Source: Telluria aromaticivorans
Lineage (GTDB): Bacteria; Pseudomonadota; Gammaproteobacteria; Burkholderiales; Burkholderiaceae_D
Assembly: GCF_013003915.1 (NCBI RefSeq)
Contig: NZ_JABAIV010000001.1
Coordinates: 434,001 to 498,000, forward strand
DNA length: 64,000 nucleotides
Reading direction: 5' to 3'
The notes below the pieces were generated by a model. The model did no database searches and was not told where the DNA came from. It worked only from the letters and a program-made list of their open reading frames with translations. The stretch's first letter is position 1; each line of letters starts with the position of its first letter. Below, in pieces: positions 42,276 to 52,031 of this stretch. Made by a program: the position numbers and the translations under genes.

Positions 42276-44702
42276 TTACGAACGCAGCCTGGCGCCGAGT
42301 TTTGCTTCGGCAGCCTGGGCGATTGCAGCCATGATGGCATCCACCGCCTCGTCTTGCAGCGTCGATTGAGTATCTTGCAAGCTAAAGCGGAAAGCAAGGC
42401 TTTTTTCATCCGTCTCCAGGCCCTTGCCGCGGTATTCATCAAACAAAACAACGGCTTGCACGATCTTGCCCGCAGGATTCAATGCGATTTCAGCCTGGAA
42501 AGTGTCAAGCACCTCCTGGGCTGCGACGCCCTGCTTCACCACCAGGGCGAGGTCGCGGGTGGCGCCCGGGAACTTCGAAATCTCGGCATACACCGGCACG
42601 CTGCGGCGGCGCAGCGCATCGGCGTCGACCTCGAACAGGACCGGCGCCTGCGGCAGGTCGTAGTTCTGCAGCCAGCGCGGATGCAGCTCGCCAATAAAGC
42701 CAATGGGCGCGCCATCGAGTTCGACGATCGCGCTGCGGCCCGGGTGCAGGGCCGGATGCTCGCCCTTCACGAAGCGCAGCACACTCGGTGCGAACAGCGC
42801 TTCGAGGTCGGCCTTGACGTCGAAATAGTCGACCGCACGGGTCTTCTCGCTCCACTGCTCGTCGAGCGCCGGGCCATAGGCGATGGCGGCGACGCGCTTG
42901 GGCTGGTCGAATCCGGCCACCGTCAGCGGGCCGTCATCGACCATCGGATTGCGCAGGAAGACGCCGCCGACTTCGAAGGCGCGCACGCGGCCGGCCTTGC
43001 GGTTGACGTTGTAGCGCACGTTGGCCACCAGGCTGCCGACCAGGTTCGAGCGCATCACGCTCATCTGGCTGGCGATCGGGTTCTGCAGGCGGATCGGGTC
43101 GCTGTTTCCGGCGAAGTCCTGCTCCCACTGCGCTTCCACGAAGCTCATGTTCACCACTTCCTGGTAGCCGAGGTCGGCCAGCTGGTGGCGCACAGCGAAC
43201 AGCGAGCGGGTGTTTTCCGGCTCGAGCAGCATCGCGCTTGGGGCCACGGGCGGGCGGGTCGGGATGTTCTCGAAGCCGTAGACGCGCGCCACTTCCTCGA
43301 TCAGGTCTTCCTCGATCTCGATGTCGAAACGGTAGGAAGGCGAGGTGACGTGGAACACGCCCGCGTCAAACGTGAACGGCAGCTGCAGGCGGGTGAAGAT
43401 GTCGGCCACGACTTCGTCGGTGAGCGCCACGCCGATGACTTTCGCAGCGCGCGCGGTGCGCATTGCGACCGGTTTCGGCTGCGGCAGGTTCACGGACTGG
43501 TCGTCGACCGGTCCGACGCGGGTAGCAGGCGTGCCGCAGATCTCGACGATCAGCGCGGTGATGCGCTCGATGTGCTCGACCGTGGTCGCGTAGTCGACGC
43601 CGCGCTCGAAGCGGTGCGCCGCATCGGTCGAGAAGTTGAACTTGCGGGCGCGGCCCTGGATGGCGTTCGGCCACCAGAAGGCCGCTTCCAGGTAGATGTC
43701 GGTCGTCTCTAACGTGACGGCGGTGGAATCTCCGCCCATGATGCCGGCCAGGGATTCGATCTCTTGATCGTCGGCGATGACGCCGACCCATTCGTCGATC
43801 TCGATCGTGTTGCCGTTCAGGAGCTTGAGCGACTCGCCTTTCCGGCCCCAGCGCACGTCCAGGCCGCCGTGGATCTTGTTCATGTCGAAAACGTGCGACG
43901 GACGCCCCAGCTCGAGCATGACATAGTTCGAGATGTCGACCAGTGCGGACACCGAACGCTGGCCGCTGCGCTCGAGGCGCTGCTTCATCCAGTCGGGCGT
44001 GGCTGCGCGCGCGTCCAGGCCGCGGATGACGCGTCCCGAGAAGCGGCCGCACAGGTCAGGCGCGGAAATTTTTACCGGCAGGGTTTCGTCCAGCGTCACC
44101 TCTACCAGGCGGGTGGTCGGCACGTGCAGCGGCGTACCGGTCAGGGCCGCGACTTCGCGCGCCACGCCCAGCACCGACAGGCAGTCCGCCTTGTTCGGGG
44201 TCAGCTTGATGGTGAACTTCAGGTCGTCCAGGCCGAGGTAGTCGCGGATATTGGTGCCGACCGGCGCATCGCTTGGGAGTTCCATCAGGCCGTTGCTCTC
44301 TTCCGAGATGTTCAACTCTTTCGCCGAGCACATCATGCCCTGCGATTCGACGCCGCGCAGCGTGCCGGTCTTGATCTCGAACGGCTTGCCATCCGCGCCG
44401 GGTGGCAGCAGCGCGCCCGACATGGCGCAGATCGCCTTCATGCCCACGCGCACGTTCGGCGCGCCGCAGACGATGTTCAGCAGAGTGCCGGTGCCGACGT
44501 CGACCTGGCAAACGTTGAGGCGGTCGGCGTTCGGATGCTTGGCCACTTCCTTGACCTCGGCCACGACCACGTTCGAGAACGGCGGCGCGACGGCTTCGAC
44601 TTCCTCGACTTCCAGGCCGGACATCGTCAGCAGGTGGGACAGTTCGCTCGAACCCATCGTCGGGTTGACCATGGAACGGAGCCAGTTTTCGGAGAATTGC
44701 AT
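42276..44702 (-). CDS. pheT: Phenylalanyl-tRNA synthetase beta subunit
   Basis: The 808-residue subunit supports tRNA binding and editing. It has an N-terminal tRNA-binding EMAP-like domain (about 40-150; [20 protein letters not shown]), B3/B4 editing domain, B5, the aminoacyl-tRNA-synthetase-like core and a C-terminal FDX-ACB domain ([13 protein letters not shown] to the end). Length is normal (E. coli 795). It lies 67 bp after pheS. Confidence 0.98.
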   Translation of the reverse strand: MQFSENWLRSMVNPTMGSSELSHLLTMSGLEVEEVEAVAPPFSNVVVAEVKEVAKHPNADRLNVCQVDVGTGTLLNIVCGAPNVRVGMKAICAMSGALLPPGADGKPFEIKTGTLRGVESQGMMCSAKELNISEESNGLMELPSDAPVGTNIRDYLGLDDLKFTIKLTPNKADCLSVLGVAREVAALTGTPLHVPTTRLVEVTLDETLPVKISAPDLCGRFSGRVIRGLDARAATPDWMKQRLERSGQRSVSALVDISNYVMLELGRPSHVFDMNKIHGGLDVRWGRKGESLKLLNGNTIEIDEWVGVIADDQEIESLAGIMGGDSTAVTLETTDIYLEAAFWWPNAIQGRARKFNFSTDAAHRFERGVDYATTVEHIERITALIVEICGTPATRVGPVDDQSVNLPQPKPVAMRTARAAKVIGVALTDEVVADIFTRLQLPFTFDAGVFHVTSPSYRFDIEIEEDLIEEVARVYGFENIPTRPPVAPSAMLLEPENTRSLFAVRHQLADLGYQEVVNMSFVEAQWEQDFAGNSDPIRLQNPIASQMSVMRSNLVGSLVANVRYNVNRKAGRVRAFEVGGVFLRNPMVDDGPLTVAGFDQPKRVAAIAYGPALDEQWSEKTRAVDYFDVKADLEALFAPSVLRFVKGEHPALHPGRSAIVELDGAPIGFIGELHPRWLQNYDLPQAPVLFEVDADALRRRSVPVYAEISKFPGATRDLALVVKQGVAAQEVLDTFQAEIALNPAGKIVQAVVLFDEYRGKGLETDEKSLAFRFSLQDTQSTLQDEAVDAIMAAIAQAAEAKLGARLRS

Positions 44703-44769
44703 TTTCTTTTGCCTTTAAGCGCGTAACTCGTCAGGTTTTATTATTGGGCGTACTGAATCAACGGCCGCA

Positions 44770-45786
44770 TTAATTAAACTGCTTCAAGAATCGGAGGTCG
44801 CCTTCGTAGAAGAGGCGCAGGTCGTTGATTCCATACCGCAGCATTGTCAGGCGCTCGAGGCCGGAGCCGAACGCGAAACCGATGAACTTTTCCGGGTCCA
44901 GCCCGAAGTTGCGCACGACGGTCGGATGGACCTGGCCGGCGCCCGACACTTCCAGCCAGCGGCCCTTGAGCGGTCCGGAACCGAAGGCGATATCGATCTC
45001 GGCCGACGGTTCGGTGAACGGGAAATAGGACGGACGGAAGCGCACCTGCAGGTCGTCGGTCTCGAAGAAGGCCTTGACGAAATTCAGGTAGACGCCCTTG
45101 AGGTCGGCGAACGAAATGTCTTCGCCGATCCACAGACCTTCGACCTGGTGGAACATCGGCGAGTGGGTCGCATCGCTGTCGACACGGTAGGTGCGGCCCG
45201 GCGCGATCACCTTGATCGGAGGCAGGTGGGTGCGCGCATAGCGCACCTGCATCGGGCTGGTATGGGTGCGCAGCAGCAGCGGCTTGCCAGTGCTGTCATT
45301 GCCTTCGATATAGAAGGTGTCCTGCATCGAACGCGCCGGATGGTTTTCCGGGCTGTTCAGTGCGGTGAAATTGGTCCAGTCGTTCTCGATCTCGGGGCCG
45401 TCGGCCACGTCGAAACCGATCGAGCGGAAGATCTGCTCGACGCGCTCCCAGGTGCGCATCACCGGGTGGATGCCGCCTTTGGAACGGCCGCGGCCCGGCA
45501 GGGTCACGTCGATCGACTCGGCATTCAGGCGTTCTTCCAGCTGGGCCATGGCCAGCGCTTCGCGGCGGCCGGTCAATGCGCTTTCGATTTTTTCTTTTGC
45601 GGCATTGATCAATGCGCCCTGCGCCTTGCGCTGCTCAGGGTCGAGCTTGCCGAGACCCTTCATCAGGTCGGTGACCTGGCCGGTCTTGCCGAGGTATTTG
45701 GCTTTTGCATTTTCGAGCGCGGCGGCGTCAGGGGCGGCGCTAAAGTCAGCCTGGGCCGAGACGACGAGTTCTTCGAGCGTGTGCAT
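44770..45786 (-). CDS. pheS: Phenylalanyl-tRNA synthetase alpha subunit
   Basis: The 338-residue catalytic subunit charges tRNA-Phe. It has the N-terminal coiled coil, class II motif 2 ([20 protein letters not shown]) and motif 3 ([18 protein letters not shown]). The ATG at 45786 is chosen for the family start MHTLEELV and an AGGAAAAG site. No leader-peptide attenuator was identified in the ~120-bp gap after rplT. Confidence 0.98.
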   Translation of the reverse strand: MHTLEELVVSAQADFSAAPDAAALENAKAKYLGKTGQVTDLMKGLGKLDPEQRKAQGALINAAKEKIESALTGRREALAMAQLEERLNAESIDVTLPGRGRSKGGIHPVMRTWERVEQIFRSIGFDVADGPEIENDWTNFTALNSPENHPARSMQDTFYIEGNDSTGKPLLLRTHTSPMQVRYARTHLPPIKVIAPGRTYRVDSDATHSPMFHQVEGLWIGEDISFADLKGVYLNFVKAFFETDDLQVRFRPSYFPFTEPSAEIDIAFGSGPLKGRWLEVSGAGQVHPTVVRNFGLDPEKFIGFAFGSGLERLTMLRYGINDLRLFYEGDLRFLKQFN

Positions 45787-45907
45787 GTCTTGTTCTTTTC
45801 CTGTCTGGGGTGGCAGGAGCCACAATCAAAAACGGGGCACAGGTTTTAGCTGTGCCCCGCTCTCTGCACTGCGTTGCCGCAGTGCTTGTCTTGCTAACAA
45901 ACTGCTA

Positions 45908-46267
45908 TTAAGCAGCCAGCTTGGCCTGGACGGCGCTGACAATCGCGGCGAATGCCGGCTTGTCATGCACTGCCATGTCGGCCAGGACTTTACGGTCCAG
46001 TTCAATTCCGGACTTCTTCAGGCCGTTCATGAACACGCTGTAGGTCATGCCGTGCGAACGCGACGCTGCGTTGATACGGGTGATCCACAGTGCGCGGAAG
46101 ACGCGCTTCTTGTTGCGGCGATCGCGGTATGCGTATTGGCCAGCGCGCATGACTGCTTGCTTGGCAACACGGAATACTTTGCTGCGGCGACCACGGTAGC
46201 CTTTAGCAAGGGCAAGAACTTTCTTGTGACGGGCACGTGCAGTAACCCCACGTTTAACTCTAGGCAT
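45908..46267 (-). CDS. rplT: 50S ribosomal protein L20
   Basis: The 119-residue product is a near-universal sequence ([37 protein letters not shown]) and is easily recognised. Ideal ribosome site AAGGAG. It lies 22 bp after rpmI. L20 represses its own operon in E. coli. Confidence 0.99.
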   Translation of the reverse strand: MPRVKRGVTARARHKKVLALAKGYRGRRSKVFRVAKQAVMRAGQYAYRDRRNKKRVFRALWITRINAASRSHGMTYSVFMNGLKKSGIELDRKVLADMAVHDKPAFAAIVSAVQAKLAA

Positions 46268-46289
46268 ATTAGCTCCTTAGTGTGTGAGA

Positions 46290-46487
46290 TTAAGCAGACG
46301 GCATCATGCGGAGAACGCTGGTCACGTCCGACGCATTGATGTTGCGGGTGCCACGCAGCTGACGCTTGGTCTTGGTGGTCTTCTTGGTCAGGATGTGACG
46401 CTTGAACGCCATACCCGATTTGATGGTACCACCTGGACGCACGCGGAAACGCTTCTTCGCGCTGCTTTTGGTTTTCATTTTTGGCAT
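46290..46487 (-). CDS. rpmI: 50S ribosomal protein L35
   Basis: The 65-residue protein has the family start [20 protein letters not shown] and [18 protein letters not shown]. The ATG at 46487 is chosen over one two codons upstream (46493) by family convention. It is separated from infC by 573 bp, far more than usual. Confidence 0.98.
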   Translation of the reverse strand: MPKMKTKSSAKKRFRVRPGGTIKSGMAFKRHILTKKTTKTKRQLRGTRNINASDVTSVLRMMPSA

Positions 46488-46493
46488 AGTCAT

Positions 46494-47060
46494 CTGTCCG
46501 TACTAGGGACAGCCTCATATGGGACAGGATTGCAGGTGGCAGCGATGCTGCTCTTGGATGCCTACTTTCGCTTGTCTTGCAGTCGAACCACTATCTCGCG
46601 GCCCGGCTACAACCTGTTTCGAAAAACAGGAACCGCAGATGATAGCACAGGTCGTCGGGGAATTGTTGTGGCGGGGATGGGGTTTTGATGGGGCTGTGCA
46701 GCTTGCCAACGCTCCCCCTGCCACTCCCCTACGCACCGTCGCCCCGGCGAAGGCCGGGACCCAACTCGTGTGAGCAGGGAGAACACGAGTGGTACGCAGC
46801 GAACCTGGCGGGAACGACATTCCGGAGGAGCGCGCCAACCTGGGTTCCGCCTGCGCGCGAACGACGTGCCGGTGGAGCGGGCCAACGGTGATGGCAGTGC
46901 CACGCAGCGAACTTGGGTACCGGCCTTCGCCGGTACGACGCATTGAAGAAGCAGGCCACAAGCAGCGAAGTCGGCGCCCCTCCCACGAACGCACACGGGC
47001 CGGGCCGGATGCAGCTTACGCTGGCACCCGGGCCCGGCCCGGCAATCGATCCTCGAAGAA
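46494..47060. repeat. Repeat-rich insert between infC and rpmI
   Basis: It contains GGCGAAGGCCGG-core repeats in opposite orientations (46735-46770 and 46913-46940). An imperfect tandem duplication has period 47 bp (46812-46858 and 46859-46905, first ~29 bases alike). A GC-rich hairpin lies after infC (46997-47040), and a UUCG-loop hairpin CCTGTTT/AAACAGG (46613-46630) lies before rpmI. Open frames inside are repeat shadows. No gene seen. Confidence 0.75.
46997..47040 (-). terminator. Strong GC hairpin after infC without U-tract
   Basis: GGGCCGGGCC and GGCCCGGCCC are perfect 10-bp arms with a 24-base loop, 20 bp after the infC stop. There is no U-run, so it may pause transcription, shield the upstream mRNA end, or act with a factor. 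Confidence 0.4.
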
Positions 47061-47582
47061 TTACTTCTTCTTCTTCGGTGCGACGATCATGATCATCTGG
47101 CGTCCCTCGAGCTTCGGGAACTGCTCGACCTGGCCGACTTCCTCCAGGTCGCCGCGCAGGCGCTCGAGCATGCGCATACCAATGTCCTGGTGCGCCATTT
47201 CGCGGCCACGGAAGCGCAGCGTGATCTTGGTCTTGTCGCCCTCTTCCAGGAACTTGATGAGGTTGCGCAGCTTGATGCTGTAGTCGCCTTCATCGGTACC
47301 CGGACGGAACTTGACTTCCTTGACCTGGATGATCTTCTGCTTCAGCTTCGCTTCGTGCGCCTTCTTCTGCTCGGAGTACTTGAACTTGCCGTAGTCCATC
47401 AGGCGGCAGACCGGCGGCACCGCGGTTGGCGCGATTTCGACCAGGTCGACGTTCAGTTCTTCGGCCATGCGGAACGCGTCCGCCAGGCTGACGATGCCCA
47501 GTGGTTCGTTCTCTACACCGTTAAGGCGCATTTCGGGATGGGTGATTTCGCCGTTGATGCGATTCTGCTTGTCAGTAGCTAT
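47061..47582 (-). CDS. infC: Translation initiation factor IF-3, ATA start
   Basis: The 173-residue factor prevents premature 30S-50S joining and checks start codons. It has the N-domain ([41 protein letters not shown]), a Lys-rich linker and a C-domain ending IVAPKKKK. The start is ATA at 47582: AAAGGA lies 6 bp upstream, the family N-terminus ([10 protein letters not shown]) begins there, and the first ATG is 17 codons internal. An AUA start parallels the AUU start of E. coli infC, which IF-3 itself discriminates against, giving autoregulation. It lies 36 bp after thrS. Confidence 0.97.
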   Translation of the reverse strand: MATDKQNRINGEITHPEMRLNGVENEPLGIVSLADAFRMAEELNVDLVEIAPTAVPPVCRLMDYGKFKYSEQKKAHEAKLKQKIIQVKEVKFRPGTDEGDYSIKLRNLIKFLEEGDKTKITLRFRGREMAHQDIGMRMLERLRGDLEEVGQVEQFPKLEGRQMIMIVAPKKKK

Positions 47583-47618
47583 GTTGTTTCCTTTGAAAGT
47601 ATTTGAGTAGGCCGGAGA

Positions 47619-49529
47619 TTATTTCGTCTTGGCGGCGACTTCGCTCACCAGACGCTCCACGAGCTCGTCGACAGGCATCACGCCCAGGTCGACATTGCCG
47701 CGGGCACGCACGGCCACAGTGTTGGCTTCCCGTTCTTTGTCGCCAATAACTAGAATATATGGCAACTTTTGCACGGAATGCTCACGTATTTTATAAGTAA
47801 TTTTCTCGTTCCGCAAATCAGCGTGAACGCGCAGGCCGGCTTTCTTCAGCTTCGCCGCTACTTCCTTCACATAATCCGCCTGCGCATCCGAGATGTTCAG
47901 CACCGCCACCTGGACCGGCGCCAGCCACAGCGGCAGCGCGCCGGCGTAGTTTTCGATCAGGATGCCGATGAAACGCTCCATCGAGCCGACGATCGCACGG
48001 TGCAGCATGACCGGCACCTTGCGGGTGTTGTCTTCGGCGACATATTCCGCGCCCAAGCGGCCCGGCATCGAGAAGTCGACCTGCATCGTGCCGACCTGCC
48101 ACGGACGCCCCAGGCTGTCCTTCAGGTGGTATTCGATCTTCGGGCCATAGAAGGCGCCCTCGCCCGGCAGCTCGGTCCATTCCACGCCGCAGGCGCGCAG
48201 CGCCGAACGCAGCGCTTCTTCGGCTTCGTCCCACACTTCGTCGGTGCCGATGCGGCTTTCCGGACGCAGCGCCAGCTTGACGTCGATGTTGGTAAAGCCG
48301 AAGTCGTCATACACTTCCATCGCCTGGGCGTGGAAGGCGGTGACTTCCGCCTCGATCTGTTCTTCGGTGCAGAACACGTGGCCGTCGTCCTGGGTGAAGC
48401 CGCGCACGCGCATGATGCCGTGCAGCGCGCCCGAGGACTCGTTGCGGTGGCACTGGCCGAACTCGCCGTAGCGCAGCGGCAGGTCGCGATAACTCTTCAT
48501 GCCCGAGTTATAGATCTGCACGTGGCCCGGACAGTTCATCGGCTTGAGTGCGTACGAGCGGTTTTCCGACTCGGTCGTGAACATGTTCTCGCGATAGTTG
48601 TCCCAGTGGCCGGTCTTCTGCCACAAGGTCACGTCCAGGATCTGCGGCGCTTTTACTTCGTCGTAGCCGTTGACCTGGTATTTATGGCGCATGTACTGCT
48701 CCACCTGCTGCCAGACGGTCCAGCCCTTCGGGTGCCAGAAGATCAGGCCCGGGGCTTCTTCCTGGAAGTGGAACAAATCCAGAGCTTTACCTAATTTACG
48801 ATGATCGCGTTTTTCGGCTTCTTCCAGCATGTGCAGGTACTGCTCCTGGTCTTCCTTCCTGGCCCAGGCGGTGCCGTAGACGCGCTGCAGCATCTCGTTC
48901 TTGGAGTCGCCGCGCCAGTAGGCGCCGGCCAGTTTCATCAGCTTGAACACTTTCAGCTTGCCCGAGGACGGCACGTGCGGGCCGCGGCACAGGTCGGTGA
49001 AGCTGCCTTCCGAATACAGCGAGACGTCCTCATTGGCCGGGATCGAGGAGATGATCTCGGCCTTGTACTCTTCGCCGATCGACTTGAAATAGGCCACGGC
49101 TTCGTCGCGCGGCAGCACCTTGCGGGTGACCGGCTCGTCCTTCTTGGCCAGCTCGACCATCTTCTTTTCGATCTTGGCCAGGTCGTCCGGGGTGAACGGG
49201 CGCTTGTACGAGAAGTCGTAATAAAAACCGTTTTCGATGACCGGGCCGATGGTGACCTGCGCCTCCGGGAACAGCTCCTTGACGGCGTGCGCCAGCAGGT
49301 GGGCGGTCGAGTGGCGGATCACGTCCAGGCCTTCCGGATCCTTGTCGGTGACGATCGCCAGCTCGGCGTCTTCTTCGATCAGGAACGAGGTGTCGACCAC
49401 CTTGCCATTGACCTTGCCGGCGAGCGCGGCCTTGCCGAGGCTGGTGGCGATGCTGGACGCCACCTGGGCGACCGTGACGGGACCGTCGAACTGACGGCTG
49501 GAGCCATCTGGAAGTCGAACGTTAAGCAT
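47619..49529 (-). CDS. thrS: Threonyl-tRNA synthetase
   Basis: The 636-residue class II synthetase has domains in order: TGS (about 1-60), editing N2 domain with [15 protein letters not shown] zinc-like site, catalytic core with [10 protein letters not shown] and [26 protein letters not shown], and an anticodon-binding C-domain. The ATG at 49529 has a GGAG site and is preferred over a TTG 4 codons upstream. It is the first protein gene of the thrS-infC-rpmI-rplT-pheST-ihfA-merR operon. Confidence 0.98.
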   Translation of the reverse strand: MLNVRLPDGSSRQFDGPVTVAQVASSIATSLGKAALAGKVNGKVVDTSFLIEEDAELAIVTDKDPEGLDVIRHSTAHLLAHAVKELFPEAQVTIGPVIENGFYYDFSYKRPFTPDDLAKIEKKMVELAKKDEPVTRKVLPRDEAVAYFKSIGEEYKAEIISSIPANEDVSLYSEGSFTDLCRGPHVPSSGKLKVFKLMKLAGAYWRGDSKNEMLQRVYGTAWARKEDQEQYLHMLEEAEKRDHRKLGKALDLFHFQEEAPGLIFWHPKGWTVWQQVEQYMRHKYQVNGYDEVKAPQILDVTLWQKTGHWDNYRENMFTTESENRSYALKPMNCPGHVQIYNSGMKSYRDLPLRYGEFGQCHRNESSGALHGIMRVRGFTQDDGHVFCTEEQIEAEVTAFHAQAMEVYDDFGFTNIDVKLALRPESRIGTDEVWDEAEEALRSALRACGVEWTELPGEGAFYGPKIEYHLKDSLGRPWQVGTMQVDFSMPGRLGAEYVAEDNTRKVPVMLHRAIVGSMERFIGILIENYAGALPLWLAPVQVAVLNISDAQADYVKEVAAKLKKAGLRVHADLRNEKITYKIREHSVQKLPYILVIGDKEREANTVAVRARGNVDLGVMPVDELVERLVSEVAAKTK

Positions 49530-49596
49530 GCTGTTCTCCAATCGAGGCGCTGGGCGCCGGTAAGGTGGAATATCTTAAAAGCTGAAAATATTGAGA

Positions 49597-49625
49597 CGAA
49601 AAAAAACGCGGCACTAGCCGCGTTT
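49597..49625 (-). terminator. Intrinsic terminator between tRNA-Val and thrS
   Basis: On the minus strand CGCGGC-TAGT-GCCGCG is followed by TTTTTTTT. It should end the tRNA transcript, and thrS must start from a promoter in the next ~65 bp or by readthrough. Confidence 0.85.
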
Positions 49626-49768
49626 TCTTCGTTGTGTCGAGCAAAAGAACACCCCTTCGCGCCTAGCGATTCCCCCACAACCAGGTCGTAGTTCGCGGTG
49701 TCATAACCGTCGGTGCCTTTCTCGCTCTTACTTATGGACGCTCGATAGAATCGAGAAATCCTGTGTTC

Positions 49769-49845
49769 TGGTGGGCGGTGCAGAATTCGAATCTGCGACC
49801 CCTTGGATGTCGACCAAGTATTCTAACCAGCTGAACTAACCGCCC
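49769..49845 (-). tRNA. tRNA-Val(GAC)
   Basis: The 77-nt cloverleaf includes an encoded CCA. Acceptor GGGCGGT pairs with ACCGCCC. The anticodon arm CTTGG-TCGACAT-CCAAG gives anticodon GAC (reads GUC/GUU). The T arm has GCAGA-TTCGAAT-TCTGC. Its own promoter and terminator flank it. Confidence 0.95.
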
Positions 49846-49854
49846 AATCCCTGC

Positions 49855-49883
49855 ATTATAAGGAGCGCCCCCTCGTTCTGCAA
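49855..49883 (-). promoter_or_regulatory. Sigma70 promoter of tRNA-Val
   Basis: On the minus strand TTGCAG, a 17-bp spacer and a perfect TATAAT. Predicted initiation is a few bases before the tRNA 5' end, with a GC-rich stretch around the start as expected for stringent control. Confidence 0.85.
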
Positions 49884-49977
49884 GGCTTGTCACGGAAAAA
49901 GTTTCCTTGCGCGCCTGCCTGCCCCGCCACAGGCCTTTGCTTTACACTTTCGAGCATAACAAGACGCCATTCATACG

Positions 49978-50910
49978 ATGCCTGCCCAGCCCGCCGAACG
50001 CTCTTCCGCCCACCTGCACGCCCACCTCGATGGCGACGCGCGCCACGCCCATACGATCGAGGGGCGCAGCCAGGCCACGCTGGCGGTGGCGCTCGGCATG
50101 ACGCTGCTGTTCGCCGTGATCGAAGTGGTGACCGGCTTCATCTCCAACTCGCTGGCCCTGATCGCCGACGCCGGCCACATGGTGACGGACGCCGCCGCCC
50201 TCGGCCTGGCCCTGCTGGCCCAGGCCATCGCACGGCGCCCGCCTTCCGCGCGCCACTCCTTCGGCTTCGTGCGCGCCGAGGCGCTGGCGGCTTTTGTGAA
50301 CAGCCTCGCCATGCTGGCCCTGGTCGCCTGGATCGGGTGGCAGGCGGTGGAGCGGCTGCTGCACCCCGAGCAGGTGCAGGGCGGCGTAGTGCTGGTGGTG
50401 GCCGGCATCGGCGCCTGCATCAACCTGCTGGTGGCCTGGGTGCTGTCGCGCGACAACCAGAGCATCAATACCCGCGCGGCCCTGGTCAACGTGATGGGCG
50501 ACCTGCTCGGCTCGCTGGCGGCGATCGCAGCCGGCGCAGTCATCTATTTCTTTCCTGCCTGGGTGCGAATCGACCCTATCCTGTCGCTCTTCGTGGCGCT
50601 GCTGATCCTGCGCTCGACCAGCGGCATCCTGCGCGAGTCCTACCACTTCCTGATGGAGGGCGTCCCCGGCGGGATCGACTACCTCGAAGTCGGCGCCAGC
50701 CTCAAGCGCGTGGAAGGCGTGCTCGACGTGCACGACCTTCATGTCTGGGACATGTCGCCGGGCCACCCTGCCCTGATCGGCCACCTGGAGATTGCCAGCC
50801 TCGACCAGTGGCCGGCGGTGCTCGACGCGGTGCGCGCCATGCTGCGCGCGCAGCATGGCATCGACCACGTGACCCTGCAGCCGGAAGCGGCGGGCGGCAA
50901 GTCGCTGTAA
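49978..50910 (+). CDS. Cation diffusion facilitator (CzcD/ZitB type metal exporter)
   Basis: The 310-residue inner-membrane protein exports divalent metal (Zn, Co or Cd) using proton exchange. It has a His-rich N-terminus (HLHAHLDGDARHAH) and six membrane helices. Site-A residues are DAGHMVTDA in helix 2 and VNVMGDLLGS in helix 5, with a cytoplasmic C-domain (VHDLHVWDMSPG and HIDHV). In helix 5 the usual His of HVLGD is Asn, a possible change of metal preference. The ribosome site is poor. It stands alone between tRNA-Val and a flavoprotein gene. Confidence 0.92.
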   Translation: MPAQPAERSSAHLHAHLDGDARHAHTIEGRSQATLAVALGMTLLFAVIEVVTGFISNSLALIADAGHMVTDAAALGLALLAQAIARRPPSARHSFGFVRAEALAAFVNSLAMLALVAWIGWQAVERLLHPEQVQGGVVLVVAGIGACINLLVAWVLSRDNQSINTRAALVNVMGDLLGSLAAIAAGAVIYFFPAWVRIDPILSLFVALLILRSTSGILRESYHFLMEGVPGGIDYLEVGASLKRVEGVLDVHDLHVWDMSPGHPALIGHLEIASLDQWPAVLDAVRAMLRAQHGIDHVTLQPEAAGGKSL

Positions 50911-50979
50911 GCGCCCTCTTACCCGCAGCTGGCTGGAGCGCCGATAGCCCTCAAGCGGTAGCCTCAGCATAATCGCCGG

Positions 50980-51936
50980 ATGGACTGCGACCGTACTGTA
51001 TTCGATACCCTCATCATAGGCGGCGGCCCGGCCGGGCTCACGGCCGCCATCTACCTGCGCCGCTTCACGCGCCACGTTGCCCTGGTCGACAAGGGCAACA
51101 GCCGACTCTCGTGGATCCCCGTTTCGCACAACTACCCCGGATTCCCAGGCGGGATCAACGGCATGGAGCTGCTCGGGAACCTGCGCACCCAGCTGGCCAA
51201 TTACGGCGGCAGCGTGATGCCGGGCGAGATCCTCAGCCTGCGTCTGGAAGACGGCCATTTCGTTGCCTCGTACGCGGCGGCCGAGGGGGACGAGCCCTGC
51301 GAGCTGCGCGCCCTGACCGTGCTGCTGGCCACCGGCGTAGCCGACGCCGGCATGCCGGTCGAACGCTGGGACGACGCGGTGCGCAGCGGCGCAGTGCGCT
51401 TGTGCCCGGTGTGCGACGGCTGGGACGTGATCGACAAGCGCATCGGCGTGGTCACCTCCGAGGTCAACCCGGTCGGCCACGCCCTGTTCATGCGCACCTT
51501 CAGCGCCGACGTGCTGCTGTTCGAACGCACCGCCGAATCGGCCCTGAACGACGAGGAAAGGCAGCAGCTCGCGGCCGCAAATGTCCGCCACATCACCTCG
51601 CCGCTGGCCGGCGTGACGATGAGCGAGGACATGAAGCCCATCCTGCATACGAAAGATGGCGAGGACTATCCCTGCGACGTGTTCTACCCGATGCTGGGCG
51701 AGAACGCGCGCTCCGACCTGGCCAGCGAGCTGGGCGCCGAGACGGTGGAATGCCGCAAGCTGATGGTGGACGATCATTGCCGCACTACCGTGCCGGGCTT
51801 GTTCGCCATCGGCGACGTCACGCGCGGGTTGAACCAGATCGCGGTGGCGACCGGGCAGGCTGCGCTGGCGGCGACGACGATACACAATACCTTGCCGTGG
51901 GCGCTGCGCGCACCAGCGGATTCTACAGGCTCCTGA
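50980..51936 (+). CDS. Thioredoxin-reductase-like FAD flavoprotein
   Basis: The 318-residue product has an N-terminal FAD-binding GGGPAG (13-18) and a C-terminal FAD motif [18 protein letters not shown] dithiol lies in the position of the thioredoxin reductase active site. The NADPH-binding GGGxSA is replaced by [14 protein letters not shown], so pyridine nucleotide binding is doubtful. This fits the group of 'NAD(P)/FAD-dependent oxidoreductases' that resemble TrxR or dithiol oxidases. No partner thiol protein is adjacent. Redox role in the cytosol is likely; electron donor unknown. Confidence 0.82.
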   Translation: MDCDRTVFDTLIIGGGPAGLTAAIYLRRFTRHVALVDKGNSRLSWIPVSHNYPGFPGGINGMELLGNLRTQLANYGGSVMPGEILSLRLEDGHFVASYAAAEGDEPCELRALTVLLATGVADAGMPVERWDDAVRSGAVRLCPVCDGWDVIDKRIGVVTSEVNPVGHALFMRTFSADVLLFERTAESALNDEERQQLAAANVRHITSPLAGVTMSEDMKPILHTKDGEDYPCDVFYPMLGENARSDLASELGAETVECRKLMVDDHCRTTVPGLFAIGDVTRGLNQIAVATGQAALAATTIHNTLPWALRAPADSTGS

Positions 51937-51983
51937 CCGTAGCAGCCGGCTAGCAACCCAGGCCGGCACTGCGGTTAACGAAG

Positions 51984-52016
51984 AACAGCGCTGTCCCGAA
52001 GGACAGCGCTGTTTTA
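51984..52016. terminator. Bidirectional terminator between convergent genes
   Basis: AACAGCGCTGTCC and GGACAGCGCTGTT are perfect 13-bp arms with a CGAA loop, followed by TTTTAG on the plus strand. It lies ~50 bp past the flavoprotein gene and 16 bp from the lipoprotein stop. Confidence 0.88.
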
Positions 52017-52031
52017 GCTAGTGCACCGGTG

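Noticed and set aside
46515..46996. Overlapping short open frames on both strands between infC and rpmI
   Set aside because: All derive from the intergenic repeats; translations (PAKAGTQ-like) are typical of repeat shadows.
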